Positions 50,258 to 58,806 of a DNA stretch of 64,000 bases are shown here, one piece after another (position 1 is the stretch's first letter; every line of letters begins with the position of its first letter). The DNA comes from DASQPR01 sp963727415. Its GTDB lineage: Bacteria; Actinomycetota; Actinomycetes; Mycobacteriales; Micromonosporaceae. The DNA lies in the NCBI GenBank assembly GCA_963727415.1, contig CAVSGF010000003.1, forward strand, positions 1,240,001 to 1,304,000. Reading direction: 5' to 3'. A model generated the notes under the pieces. The model saw nothing but the letters and a program-made list of their open reading frames with translations. It ran no database searches and was not told the DNA's origin. The translations under genes and the position numbers were made by a program.

Positions 50258-51488
50258 TCAGTCCGCCACCATGCCGGCCAGGCGATGCTTTATCACCCGC
50301 TTGAGCTTGGCGATCCTGCCCCGGTCAAACGGCAACCGATCGAGATCAGGAAGCCAGCGCTCGGTACGATCGGCCAGATCGGCGAGCGCCCGACGTACGG
50401 CGCGGGCGGGCACGCCGAGCCGCCCCCCCAGCCCGACAAAGTCGCCGGCCCGGAATTCGGCGCCGGCACGCCCGCCCGATGGACAGCGCCATCGTGGTGT
50501 CGCCGTACAGGTAGGAGCACGGGACGTCGTAGGCGGGCGAGACACGCCACTCGCCCGCCGCGTCCTGAACAATCGAGAAGTTCTTGGCATGAGCATCGCC
50601 GTTGCCGGTGAGGTAGGCGAACGCGAGCTGACGAATCAACTCGCGCGCGGCAACCGTCGGCGCGTCGCAGACCGCGGTCAAGGCGCCGAACGTCCGGTCC
50701 GCCCCAAGCAGGTACTTGTCGGCCGGCGGCCGGTCGGCAGCCTGGCAGCCGTCCTCGACCGCAAGCGCATGAAGCTGACCGTCGAGAGTAGTCCGGTCGA
50801 AACGGCGGATCAGCAGACCTCGCACGCCATCGCGATCGGCGACCAGCTCACTCGCCGGAACGGCCAGGTCCGACGCCCGAGCCGCGTCGAGGAAGAACGC
50901 CTCATTCTCCGCGAGATGCGGGTATTCGCCGACCGGATTGAGTTTGAGGATGTAGCGCTCTCCAGCCCGCGCGATCGGAAGGTTGATCATCGCGGCGCTG
51001 GTCTTGTCCTGCACGCCTGGCAACGCCGCTCGCTGGGCCTTGATACCGAGTTCCGCCAGCAGCCCGGCAAAGCTTGCCTGACCGATGTTCTCGATCGAGA
51101 TGCGGGGCGGGACCTCGGCCGGTGGGACGCCCGCTGGAACGACCTGGACGTCGCCGATCGCGTCCGCACCGACAGCCAGGAGCAGCGACAGTTCGTCGTC
51201 GGCCGATGTCTTCACCGCGCGCCGCAAAGCCCCGAGACGCCGACCCTCCGGTAGCAGGCCGGCAAAGTACGACGGCAACGCGCCCCCGGGCCGGAAATAC
51301 GGCTCCGCTCGGACCGGCAGGCTGGTCGCTACCGGCGCTCCACCGACGTCGAGCCAATCGCCGAGGTACCGGAACTCGACCCCGTCGGGGGTACGGGTCA
51401 AGGTCGCCGCGTGCCGGCCCGCCTTGTAGACGTCGGCGCGATCGACCGCGCGTAACTGTTCGAGATCTTCGTCGGCCGGGGCGGTCAT
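50258..51488 (-). pseudogene. hipA: HipA-family kinase toxin gene with a frameshift near its C-terminus
   Basis: HipA is a Ser/Thr kinase toxin; in E. coli it phosphorylates GltX. The frame from ATG 51488 keeps the kinase core: QDKTSAAMINLP, the ligand block around LKLNPVGEYPHLAENE, GNGDAHAKNFS (about 295-305) and SPAYDVPCSYLYGDTTMALSIG. It then runs into Arg-rich nonsense to a stop at 50346. The true C-terminus is in the next frame: GGRAGAEFRAGDFVGLG to KRVIKHRLAGMVAD, ending 50258. An extra G at about 50475-50477 (GGGCGGG where GGCGGG is expected) explains it. Intact length would be about 409. It is either a real truncation or a homopolymer error. The start overlaps hipB as ATGA. Confidence 0.85.
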
Positions 51489-51712
51489 CGGATCACGCTG
51501 CCCGAGCCACGGTGGATCTCCAGGTACAACCCGAGCGCGCTGAGGACGGCCAGCACCTTGTCCATCTGTACCGTCGCTTTACCGTTTTCCAGCGCGTACA
51601 CAAAGCGCTCCGACACTCCAGCAAGGTCGGCCAGCTCTTCCTGGCGAAGCTTGAGTTGCGTGCGTCGAGCGCGCACCGCCGACGCCAGCTTTCCGGTCGG
51701 CTCCGATCCCAT
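51485..51712 (-). CDS. hipB: HipB-like antitoxin, XRE/Cro-type DNA-binding protein
   Basis: A 75-residue helix-turn-helix protein: AVRARRTQLKLRQEELADLAGVSERFVYALENGKATVQMDKVL, then a strand region GLYLEIHRG. This is the Y4mF/HipB type that neutralises HipA and represses the operon. The ATG at 51712 is favoured over the GTG at 51721, because AGAAGG lies 8 nt before the ATG but touches the GTG. The stop overlaps the hipA ATG (ATGA). Upstream, a good minus-strand -10 (TAGAAT, 51760-51755) and three palindromes give a repressible promoter. Confidence 0.92.
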   Translation of the reverse strand: MGSEPTGKLASAVRARRTQLKLRQEELADLAGVSERFVYALENGKATVQMDKVLAVLSALGLYLEIHRGSGSVIR

Positions 51713-51729
51713 CGCGGGCACCCTTCTGG

Positions 51730-51745
51730 CCGTACGTACGTGCGG
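51730..51745. promoter_or_regulatory. Putative HipB operator 1
   Basis: CCGTACGTACGTGCGG, a 16-bp imperfect palindrome 18 bp upstream of the hipB ATG, just downstream of the TAGAAT -10 at 51755-51760, where a bound repressor would cover the transcript start. Confidence 0.6.
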
Positions 51746-51790
51746 CTGTCGTTGATTCTAACGGTAATCCGCGTTCCCGGATGACCATTT

Positions 51791-51806
51791 CCGCACGTAC
51801 GTGCGG
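51791..51806. promoter_or_regulatory. Putative HipB operator 2
   Basis: CCGCACGTACGTGCGG, a perfect 16-bp palindrome, exactly 61 bp from operator 1. Confidence 0.65.
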
Positions 51807-51851
51807 CAGATGGCTTCCTGGGCCTATCAGACGGCCAACTGGCAAGCTCAA

Positions 51852-51867
51852 CCGCACGAACGTACGG
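51852..51867. promoter_or_regulatory. Putative HipB operator 3
   Basis: CCGCACGAACGTACGG, an imperfect palindrome, exactly 61 bp from operator 2 and 37 bp upstream of the -10 of the divergent MFS gene. Confidence 0.6.
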
Positions 51868-51903
51868 TCCGCCATGGCCGCGAGATTCCGGCTGGCCGCT
51901 GGG

Positions 51904-51909
51904 TAGGTT
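51904..51909 (+). promoter_or_regulatory. Leaderless -10 element of the MFS/leader transcript
   Basis: TAGGTT, 6 nt before the GTG (51916) of a 12-codon frame that is coupled to the MFS gene. Confidence 0.45.
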
Positions 51910-51915
51910 GCACTT

Positions 51916-51954
51916 GTGAGACCGGACCGCACCAACAGCGAGCACCCGCGATGA
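51916..51954 (+). CDS. Candidate 12-codon leader peptide coupled to the MFS gene
   Basis: A GTG, placed 6 nt after a TANNNT element like the leaderless genes of this window, opens a frame of 12 codons (VRPDRTNSEHPR). It ends at a TGA that overlaps the ATG of the MFS gene as ATGA (51951-51954). If real, ribosomes entering leaderlessly would be delivered to the MFS start by coupling, in place of a ribosome-binding site, which that ATG lacks. The short frame could be chance. Confidence 0.4.
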   Translation: MRPDRTNSEHPR

Positions 51955-53230
51955 CCACAGCAAAACCAGCCGTACCCGTTCGGCTCGGCCTGCGCGAGAA
52001 CCTGCCGCAGTTCATCCTCCTGGTCGCGATCAACGCCCTGGTCGGCGGCATGATCGGCCAGGAGCGCACGGTCCTGCCGCTGCTGGCAGACGAAGTATTC
52101 GCGGTCGGCGCTTTCGCCTCGTCGATGACCTTCATCATCGCGTTCGGCATCACCAAGGCGCTCACCAACCTGCCGCGGGTGCCCTGTCCGACCGGTACGG
52201 CCGAAAGCCCGTTCTGGTCACCGGCTGGCTGATCGGCCTGCCGGTACCGCTGTTGCTGATCTGGGCACCCACCTGGTGGTGGATCATCGCCGCGAACGTC
52301 CTGCTCGGCATCAACCAGGGCCTGACCTGGTCGACCACCATCGTCATGAAGATCGACCTGGTCGGCCCGGCTCGGCGCGGGTTGGCGATGGGCTTCAACG
52401 AGGCCGCGGGCTACCTCGCCGTCGCCGCGACGGCTGCGGCGACCGGCTGGCTCGCCGCCGCGTACGGCCTGCGCCCGGCACCGTTCCTTCTCGGTCTTGC
52501 GTACGCCGGCCTCGGCCTCGGCCTATCGGCGGTCTTCGCCCGGGAAACCCGCCACCACGTCCGCCATGAGGCCGCGACACACATACCCCGGACCGGCGGC
52601 CACCATCACGAACTCGCCGGGTGGCAGATCTTCACGCTCACCAGCTTCCGCGAACGGGCCCTGTCCGCCGCCAGCCAGGCCGGCCTGGTCAACAACCTCA
52701 ACGACGGCCTCGCCTGGGGCCTGTTCCCGATCCTCTTCGCCGACGCCGGCCTCGGTTTGGCTCGCATCGGGGTGCTCGCCGCGGTCTATCCGGCGGTGTG
52801 GGGCGTTGGACAGATGCTCACCGGCGGGCTGTCCGACCGGTGGGGCCGCAAGTGGCTGATCGCCTTCGGGATGGTGCTGCAGGCTGCCGGAATCGCGATG
52901 GTGGCCGCGACCACCGGGTTCACCACGTGGGTGATCGCCGCGGTGCTGATGGGGGCCGGTACCGCGATGGTGTACCCGGTCCTGCTCGCGGTCATCGGTG
53001 ACGTCGCTCATCCCGCGTGGCGGGCTCGCGCCGTGGGCGTTTACCGGCTGTGGCGCGATCTCGGCTACGCCATCGGTGCCCTGATTGCCGGTATCACCGC
53101 CGACCTGTTCGGGCTGCGAGCCTCGATCTGGCTGGTCGCCGCGATAACAGCCGGCTCAGGGCTGGTGGTGGCCATCCGAATGTACGAAACTCATCCTCGC
53201 CGCCCGTCACGGGCCGCTGCCGCGCCATAA
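51951..53230 (+). pseudogene. MFS transporter gene with one frameshift
   Basis: A 12-helix MFS protein in two frames. The first part from ATG 51951 runs through IGQERTVLPLLADEVFAVGAF and reaches KALTNL, then leaves frame at about 52175. The second part continues GALSDRYGRKPVLVTGWLIGLP and the remaining helices to 53230, with a second motif GGLSDRWGRKWLIA. One base is missing at the junction; restoring it gives about 427 residues, normal for MFS. The hipB operators lie upstream, so repression by HipB is plausible. A 12-codon leader precedes it. Substrate unknown. Confidence 0.85.
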
Positions 53231-53243
53231 CGATCGTCGCCGG

Positions 53244-53561
53244 TTACGAAACGAGGGCGCTGAAGAAGTCTCCGATGCCCTGGTAGATCTCGAGCACACC
53301 TTGCGGGGACAACGCAGTCAAACCGAGCCACACAGCCGTGATCGCCCACCCGACCACGACCGCGGCGATCGCGAGGCCAAGGCCTCGACGGCTGCCCCGC
53401 CGGATCTGGGCCATCGCGACGTGGCCGAGCACGGCGCCGATTGGGGCGAGGAGCCCGAAACACAGGCCGACGACACTCAGCACGAGGCCAGCAATCGCCA
53501 GACCGCCGACGGCCGGAGCCGGGGACGCCGTCACCGATCGCGAATCATACGAAGCCAACAT
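53244..53561 (-). CDS. DUF4190-like small membrane protein
   Basis: A 105-residue protein with two hydrophobic helices (about 23-50, GLAIAGLVLSVVGLCFGLLAPIG, and 68-90) joined by HVAMAQIRRGSRRG, the layout and HxAlxqi-like turn of DUF4190 proteins, whose function is not known. ATG 53561 is chosen for GGAG just upstream; a TTG three codons earlier is less likely. It ends 13 bp from the MFS gene on the other strand and is otherwise alone. Confidence 0.7.
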   Translation of the reverse strand: MLASYDSRSVTASPAPAVGGLAIAGLVLSVVGLCFGLLAPIGAVLGHVAMAQIRRGSRRGLGLAIAAVVVGWAITAVWLGLTALSPQGVLEIYQGIGDFFSALVS

Positions 53562-53751
53562 CGTCTCCAAATGAATTGATCACAACGCCGCAGATTTCAA
53601 AGATAAGAGGGGCCGACGGTCCCCGCTGGCACGGCCGGGCCGCCGTGGCCCCGCGGACGACGCGATCGTGCGAGCAACGGTGCCCGCCTGCCCGGGGTCG
53701 GTGGGGACAGCCGACCCCGAGCGGTCCGCGTCTGGAAGGCGGACGCCAGAT

Positions 53752-54069
53752 CTAACCGCGATCCCGACCTGGCAGTGGTGCTCCGCGAAGGAACGCTTCG
53801 TAGGCGTCACGAGCGTCTTCGTCGATCTGAGGTCGTATGTTGCTGTAACGCGTATCGGCCCGGTCACGGTGCGGCCCGGAAAGCCAGTACTCCTCGTGTG
53901 TCTCGATGTCGTAGAAGTTCGTGTCGAAGCCCTGCCGACGGCGGAGCGTCTTGTCGTGCCAGTACGCCGTCTTCCAGCTTCTGTTGAAGCGCACCGCGCT
54001 GATCCAGGCGGGCCCCTTGTCGGTGCCATGTCCGGTCTTCAACTGTACGAACATCACCCGCTCGGCCAT
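53752..54069 (-). CDS. Conserved protein of unknown function
   Basis: A 105-residue soluble, Arg/Tyr/Trp-rich protein (VMFVQLKTGHGTDKGPAWIS; AYWHDKTLRRRQGFDTNFYD; THEEYWLSGPHRDRADTRYS). I recall similar proteins in many actinobacteria without an assigned function. Small size and the aromatic/charged motifs suggest a compact binding protein. It is preceded by a weakly matching start context, so the start at 54069 is only likely. It does not belong clearly to the sugar cluster downstream. Confidence 0.65.
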   Translation of the reverse strand: MAERVMFVQLKTGHGTDKGPAWISAVRFNRSWKTAYWHDKTLRRRQGFDTNFYDIETHEEYWLSGPHRDRADTRYSNIRPQIDEDARDAYEAFLRGAPLPGRDRG

Positions 54070-54336
54070 GAAGGCATGATCGCATCGACCTCCACGGCGT
54101 GCATCCCCATTTGCCCAAGCGCCCTCTCATCAGCCACCTCCAGGATCTGGCTGTGGCCGTCAGCGCGGCGCGGTGGGAAGCGATGCCTCTTCTGGAGCGG
54201 TCGCGACGTGACCGAGAATCTCGCCTGGGCTACTTGGCAGGCGGGCTGGCCGATCCCGCCGCGGGCTTCCGGACGGGGTTGCGCAGCTTCTTCATCGCGC
54301 TGCGAGACACCTTGCGAGTCGCGATCGCTGGGGTGA
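54070..54336. other. Spacer without a clear gene
   Basis: A plus-strand frame (54099-54434) reads through here but overlaps the coiled-coil gene on the other strand and has no recognisable start signal or domain. I leave it unannotated. No repeat or hairpin was noticed. Confidence 0.4.
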
Positions 54337-54705
54337 TCATGACCCGGCCGACACGGAAACTGATGGAATTCGCGAACGACTACGCATCTCGATGCGCCCG
54401 AGCGCCCGCTCCCGCGATGCGAGCAAGAGGTTAGCCACTTTCACCTTTTCCTCCAGGCTAGCGATCTGCTCGGCCTGGCGGGCGTGCGCCTGACGCAACC
54501 GCTGGAAGCTGAACACGGATAGGTCACCGGTTGACGATCCCGCGGTACCGAGCCGGTGCCGATAGTCCTTCAAACCTTCCTGATCGAGTCGAGCCACAAT
54601 GGCTTTCAGCTCGATCTCGCGCCGCAGCATACGATCAATGAGAGGGAGATCGATTTCGATTCCCGCGATCGCCGCCAGCACAATCGTCAGCCGATTCGCA
54701 TCCAT
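54337..54705 (-). CDS. Coiled-coil protein of unknown function
   Basis: A 122-residue protein with an N-terminal hydrophobic helix (about 6-20, LTIVLAAIAGIEIDL) and two helical, charged stretches (about 25-45, then 70-100: RLRQAHARQAEQIASLEEKV) that should form a coiled coil. It lies 34 bp downstream of the frameshifted methyltransferase-like gene and in the same direction. The intact paralogue of that gene ends in a similar coiled coil, so this could be a detached C-terminal domain or a separate small gene. No family recognised. Confidence 0.55.
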   Translation of the reverse strand: MDANRLTIVLAAIAGIEIDLPLIDRMLRREIELKAIVARLDQEGLKDYRHRLGTAGSSTGDLSVFSFQRLRQAHARQAEQIASLEEKVKVANLLLASRERALGRIEMRSRSRIPSVSVSAGS

Positions 54706-54739
54706 CGTTGACGGCCACGGGTGGTATTGTACCCCCCGG

Positions 54740-56048
54740 TCAATAGCTCAACGGCGAATTCGCGCAACGCCCCTTCGTGATGACCAACTCGAACCGCCAC
54801 GGCGACAGGTTCTTCCAACTGACATCACGGATGATGAAATCAGCGCCATCGTAGTTGACATTAGCCGGGGTGGCGAACGCTGCAGAGGGTTCGCCATCGG
54901 CCACGAGCTGGCGAATCCACGCCGCATACGCCTTGAGCATCCGGCGCATATCGACCTGGTCGTGTCGCAGGCAGGCAGCGATCAGGGACTGCTGTAGTGC
55001 TTGGCCAGCTGGCAGCGCCCCGTTCAATCGCTCGGCATCCCGACAGAGCGTGCCGTCGGCCTGGGGGGTCGGCGGATCTAGCACCTGACGCGCCCAACCT
55101 TGCTCAGTTAGCGTCAGCATGTAGGTCACCCCCCACTTCTCCGTACCAGGCTGATCAGTGATGATGACCCGCGGCGTGTCCTGCTCACTGCTTTCCGTGC
55201 GGTCCGCGACCACAACCCACGATGCCGCGATGCCCGCGCCGATTCCGTTGCGGATCGCGTTGGACGTAAGCCACTGTGGCTCCGTCAGCAACGGCTGCGC
55301 TCGCCAACCTTGACGTGACACGTCAGCGACAGCATCGGCCAGTTCAATACGTCGTTCGACCGGAGTGTCGACGTCGAGCAGGACATCGTTTACCAGCGCG
55401 ACCGGCCGGGCAGGCTCGGCGAATGCGGCGAAGACGTCAACCGGATGCAGGCCGGCCCCTTGAATCCGGGCCCGGAACTCCGGAAGGCTGTGCGGCTTCG
55501 TCGGATCCACCTCGTCGGCGAGAAGAAAGGCCGAATCGCCGCGGTCGGCGTACCACGCATCGGGCTGGACCAGGCGGTGGATACCGATTGGGTTGTCGAC
55601 GGACACCAGCAGCTTTCCATCTGATTCAAGAACCTTGGTGAGGATTTCGAGAGACTCACCCCATGCGGGTTTCCGTCTCCGCTGATGAGAGACGACTCAA
55701 CCCGTCGAGCGCGACCACGACATCATAGGAATCGTCGGTCGGCAGCTTGCTGAGGCAGCCGCAGAAGATCCGCAGGCGCGACGAATCCGCGAACGTCTCG
55801 ACGCCGCGCAGCGCATCCACCCGCGACCGAGTAAGCCAAACCACCTCGGCTCCGAGTTCAAGGAGGCGGCTTATTACGCCGCTCTCGTGCGGCCCGGCGA
55901 CCAGCACACGCATGCCCGGTCCGACCACATGCGCGGTCGGCAAGTACAGCGCCGTGCCGCCTGCCGCGCGACCCGGGACCTCATCTGACCACGCGTACAT
56001 TTCGCCGCCGATGAACGTGACTCGCTCCATCGGCACATCCGCCGTCAC
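54740..56048 (-). pseudogene. Methyltransferase-like protein, copy B, frameshifted and C-terminally shorter
   Basis: A paralogue of the gene at 57046. The first frame from GTG 56048 has VLVAGPHESGVISRLLELGA and YDVVVALDGLSRLSS, ending at 55656; the text continues in the next frame as WGESLEILTKVLESDGKLL, then SVDNPIGIHRLVQPDAWY, to 54740. One extra base near 55660 (beside a GGGG run) accounts for the break. It aligns with copy A but stops at about 435 residues, before copy A's coiled-coil end. The SAM-binding GxGxG motif is replaced by AGPHE, so a methyltransferase activity is doubtful. Its start overlaps the transferase-like gene B as GTGA. Confidence 0.8.
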
Positions 56049-56953
56049 TCGACGCTCTCCCCTGCTTCCTCGGTCCCGCTGTTATCGATGTCCCCGGCGT
56101 CTTCGACGTTGTCGTGGCCGAGCAACTCGGACTCCGACCAGCCGACAATCTGCCGCAGCTCGTTCGGGGCACACATGAAGTCGCGGCCGAGCTGTTGCCG
56201 CGCTAGGCCGTAGGCGACTTCCTGATCGATCGCCTCGCCGTGCATCTCCGGCCACTGACGGCGAACCCGCGCCTGGCCGCCGAAGGTGAGATCTTCTCCC
56301 GCGAGGACCATGGGGTCGCCGTAGACGGCGGGCTCACAGCCGACGTAAGAACCGTAGAAGATCGCACTGGTGAGCCGATTGGATGCCACGCGCCTATGCT
56401 GGCGAAGCTCCGCCATTTGCTTGTGCAGGAACTTGGTGTCAGTGTTTCGCCACCAGTGGCCACGGTTGCCATGACTGATCACCCGAAAGCCGGCGTCCTC
56501 GTAAAGGCGACGAATAGCACGGATCTTGTATTCAAAGAAATACAGGCAGACCGTGACCGGGCCGGTCTCTACCTCGCTAATCTGGGCGATGAGCCGCCGA
56601 TGATCACCGAGGACCTCCTGGCCCTCCCATCCGTGGAACGGATACCAGATCGTTCCCTGCCGTTCTTCCCCCGATGGCTGGGGCCGGGCCGGCATCATCG
56701 CGTCAAGATAAATCCAAGGCGCTCCAACGACAACCGTGCTGCGGCGCCCCATTGACCACGATCGCCGCCTGGCTTGTTCGGACCAGAGAAAGACCGAACT
56801 GCCAGCCACGTACGGCGTCCCTGGCGCCAGACCATCGCCAATGTTCCAGCCGTGCTGTAGATAACCACTCATGCGCGGGGGATGATCGTCATCTAGCCCG
56901 CAATATGCGGCCAGAATGTGCGCATGGCCGTAGAAGTGGTTAGCGTGGTGCAT
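56045..56953 (-). CDS. Putative transferase of the sugar cluster, copy B
   Basis: A 302-residue protein of no family I can name with confidence. It shares with copy A (58803) the blocks MHHxNxxYGH, SGYLQHGWN, VVGAPWIYL, TVCLYFFEYKIRAIRRLYED, QHRRVASNRLTSAIFYGS and YGDPM. The HGWN start and the late Ser-Asn-Arg-x-x-x-Ala-x-x-Tyr-Gly block are reminiscent of GT-B sugar or polyol-phosphate transferases, so attachment of a cell-surface sugar is a reasonable guess. The ATG at 56953 has AAGG 9 nt upstream. Its stop overlaps the methyltransferase-like copy B, so the pair is coupled. The tail (about 280-302) is acidic. Confidence 0.6.
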   Translation of the reverse strand: MHHANHFYGHAHILAAYCGLDDDHPPRMSGYLQHGWNIGDGLAPGTPYVAGSSVFLWSEQARRRSWSMGRRSTVVVGAPWIYLDAMMPARPQPSGEERQGTIWYPFHGWEGQEVLGDHRRLIAQISEVETGPVTVCLYFFEYKIRAIRRLYEDAGFRVISHGNRGHWWRNTDTKFLHKQMAELRQHRRVASNRLTSAIFYGSYVGCEPAVYGDPMVLAGEDLTFGGQARVRRQWPEMHGEAIDQEVAYGLARQQLGRDFMCAPNELRQIVGWSESELLGHDNVEDAGDIDNSGTEEAGESVE

Positions 56954-57045
56954 AGCGTGAAACCTTATCTGAGTTTGGACTGACCGCGATCTGGCGTACC
57001 GCTGATCACTCAGCTAGCGCCGCTGATGAAACCGTCGCCCAGCAG

Positions 57046-58806
57046 TCAACGCCGCTTCCATCTGCGCATCACGCGCAGCGGAGTCGCGATCCACCTCACC
57101 AGTTGGTAGAGCCGTGAGGCCTTCAGCCGGGCAAGCTCGTGACGGGACTTCGCGAGGCGACTATCGAGATCTGCAACGATGCCGGCCAGCAACGCGATCT
57201 GCTCGTGTGTGGCGGCCATCTCGTCGGAGATCGCATCGATAGTTCGGATTGCCTCGGCCAGCCCGGCCGGCCGGGTGATCGGACGCACGGGTTCAGCCGG
57301 CCGCACGATCACGGCTGGCTCGGTCTCACCGCGCGGAATGACCGGGACGACAATGCGCTCGATTTCGTCGATCCCGCGCCCGTCGAGCACCGACGCCGCC
57401 AGCCCCGCGTACTCGGCTCCGGCCTCGAGTTGCTCGGTCGACACGTCCAGAGTCGCCATCGACGCCAGGCGCGCGGCCAGCTTCGCCGGCGTCTGGCCCG
57501 ATGGCCACGGATGCGGTAACGCAGCGGCGAGCAGCCGCTGCGCAAAGCGGTGCATCGCAGCGACGAAGACCACGTCCGCCGACGTCGGCGCGACGGCACG
57601 CCAACTGGGGTCGAACGCGCGCAATTCAGATCCATCATCGACGACGTTGTCCGCCATCGCGAACGAGCGATCGGGCGGACACTCCACCAAACCGCCACCC
57701 ACGCCTAGCCAAGCGGCATAACGGCCCACAAGCTCGCGTACGGTAGCGACATCGTGCGCGCCAGCAGCGTTGATCAAGATCTCTTCAAGAAGGTGACCGC
57801 GCGCAACCGGACCGTCAAGAGCGCTCGCGTCGCGTGAAACGTTTCCATGCGTCTCGGATTCCATATCGCCGCCGCTCACGCGCGACCGGTACCACGACCC
57901 GTCCAGGCTCGCTGACAGCAGGCACGGCACGCTCTTGAAGTCGTCGCGGCGCGCGTCGGTCACGAGAGCAGCAAGCGGCAACTCGCGCTGGGCGTCCGGC
58001 CCGGATTTGCCAATGATTAACCACCCCGGGGCGAGATCAAGTCCTAGCCCGTACGCCACGCTCTCGCGAGCCAGCCGGCGCGGTTCGCTCAGCGTATGTC
58101 GATCCGTGATGGCCGCCCGGTAACCGTCGCTCACCAGCGTGGTGACCATCGCCGCGTCACGACCGTACGCACCGGCTGGTACTGCGATTTCCGGCGCCGC
58201 TGCCTCGGGGTACAGTCCGAACTCCTCGGCCACGGCGAAGCCCGGCAGACGGTCGGCGACCGCGCGTCGCTGGGCCATGTAGGCGTCGGCACGATGGAAG
58301 TCGACGTCCGAACCGGACCTGGTAAGCCGATCGAGCCCTAATCCGTTTCGGACGACCACGGCGAGTACGCCGGAGGGCGCAACGAGCGATCTCAACAAAT
58401 CGAGAGCCTCGCCCCAGTCACGGAGCGGGGCGTCTCCGGTTGACAGAAAGGCCAAGCCGCCAAGGGCAACGACCGCGTCGAATGTGTCACCGGTGCCGAT
58501 CAACGTGCCGCAGCGGACGTCGACCGAGGAAGGCAGGCGCCGCGAGGCTGCCTCCGCGTCGGCAATGCCGCGCAGTTGCATTGTCACCTGAAAGCCGGCA
58601 TGGGCGAGCCGGACCGCGACCGCGTCCTGATGCGGGCCGGCGAGTAGCACCGTCGATCCAGATACCAACGTCGGCAGCACCACATCGAGCAAGCACGCCG
58701 GCACCCGGCCCGGCGTGTCCTCGCTACCACGCATCTCCGCGCGGGTGCGCATCTTTGGCGCGGATCGGGCGGTCACGGTATCGGTCTTCACGGTCGGTCC
58801 GGTCAT
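57046..58806 (-). CDS. Methyltransferase-like protein with C-terminal coiled coil, copy A
   Basis: A 586-residue protein. Its first 150 residues follow a Rossmann methyltransferase layout (STVLLAGPHQDAVAVRLAHAG, DTFDAVVALGGLAFLST, WGEALDLLRSLVAPSGVLAVVV), but the GxGxG SAM motif is replaced by AGPHQ. The middle (about 150-480) resembles no family I know. The end has EQIALLAGIVADLDSRLAKS (coiled coil) and LYQLVRWIATPLRVMRRWKRR, an Arg-rich amphipathic tail common at the ends of surface-polysaccharide proteins, so membrane association is likely. ATG 58806 overlaps the preceding transferase-like gene A as ATGA. Confidence 0.75.
   Translation of the reverse strand: MTGPTVKTDTVTARSAPKMRTRAEMRGSEDTPGRVPACLLDVVLPTLVSGSTVLLAGPHQDAVAVRLAHAGFQVTMQLRGIADAEAASRRLPSSVDVRCGTLIGTGDTFDAVVALGGLAFLSTGDAPLRDWGEALDLLRSLVAPSGVLAVVVRNGLGLDRLTRSGSDVDFHRADAYMAQRRAVADRLPGFAVAEEFGLYPEAAAPEIAVPAGAYGRDAAMVTTLVSDGYRAAITDRHTLSEPRRLARESVAYGLGLDLAPGWLIIGKSGPDAQRELPLAALVTDARRDDFKSVPCLLSASLDGSWYRSRVSGGDMESETHGNVSRDASALDGPVARGHLLEEILINAAGAHDVATVRELVGRYAAWLGVGGGLVECPPDRSFAMADNVVDDGSELRAFDPSWRAVAPTSADVVFVAAMHRFAQRLLAAALPHPWPSGQTPAKLAARLASMATLDVSTEQLEAGAEYAGLAASVLDGRGIDEIERIVVPVIPRGETEPAVIVRPAEPVRPITRPAGLAEAIRTIDAISDEMAATHEQIALLAGIVADLDSRLAKSRHELARLKASRLYQLVRWIATPLRVMRRWKRR

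Noticed and set aside
54099..54434. Plus-strand frame of 111 codons
   Set aside because: It overlaps the coiled-coil gene on the other strand and has no start signal or recognisable domain; kept as possible but not supported.
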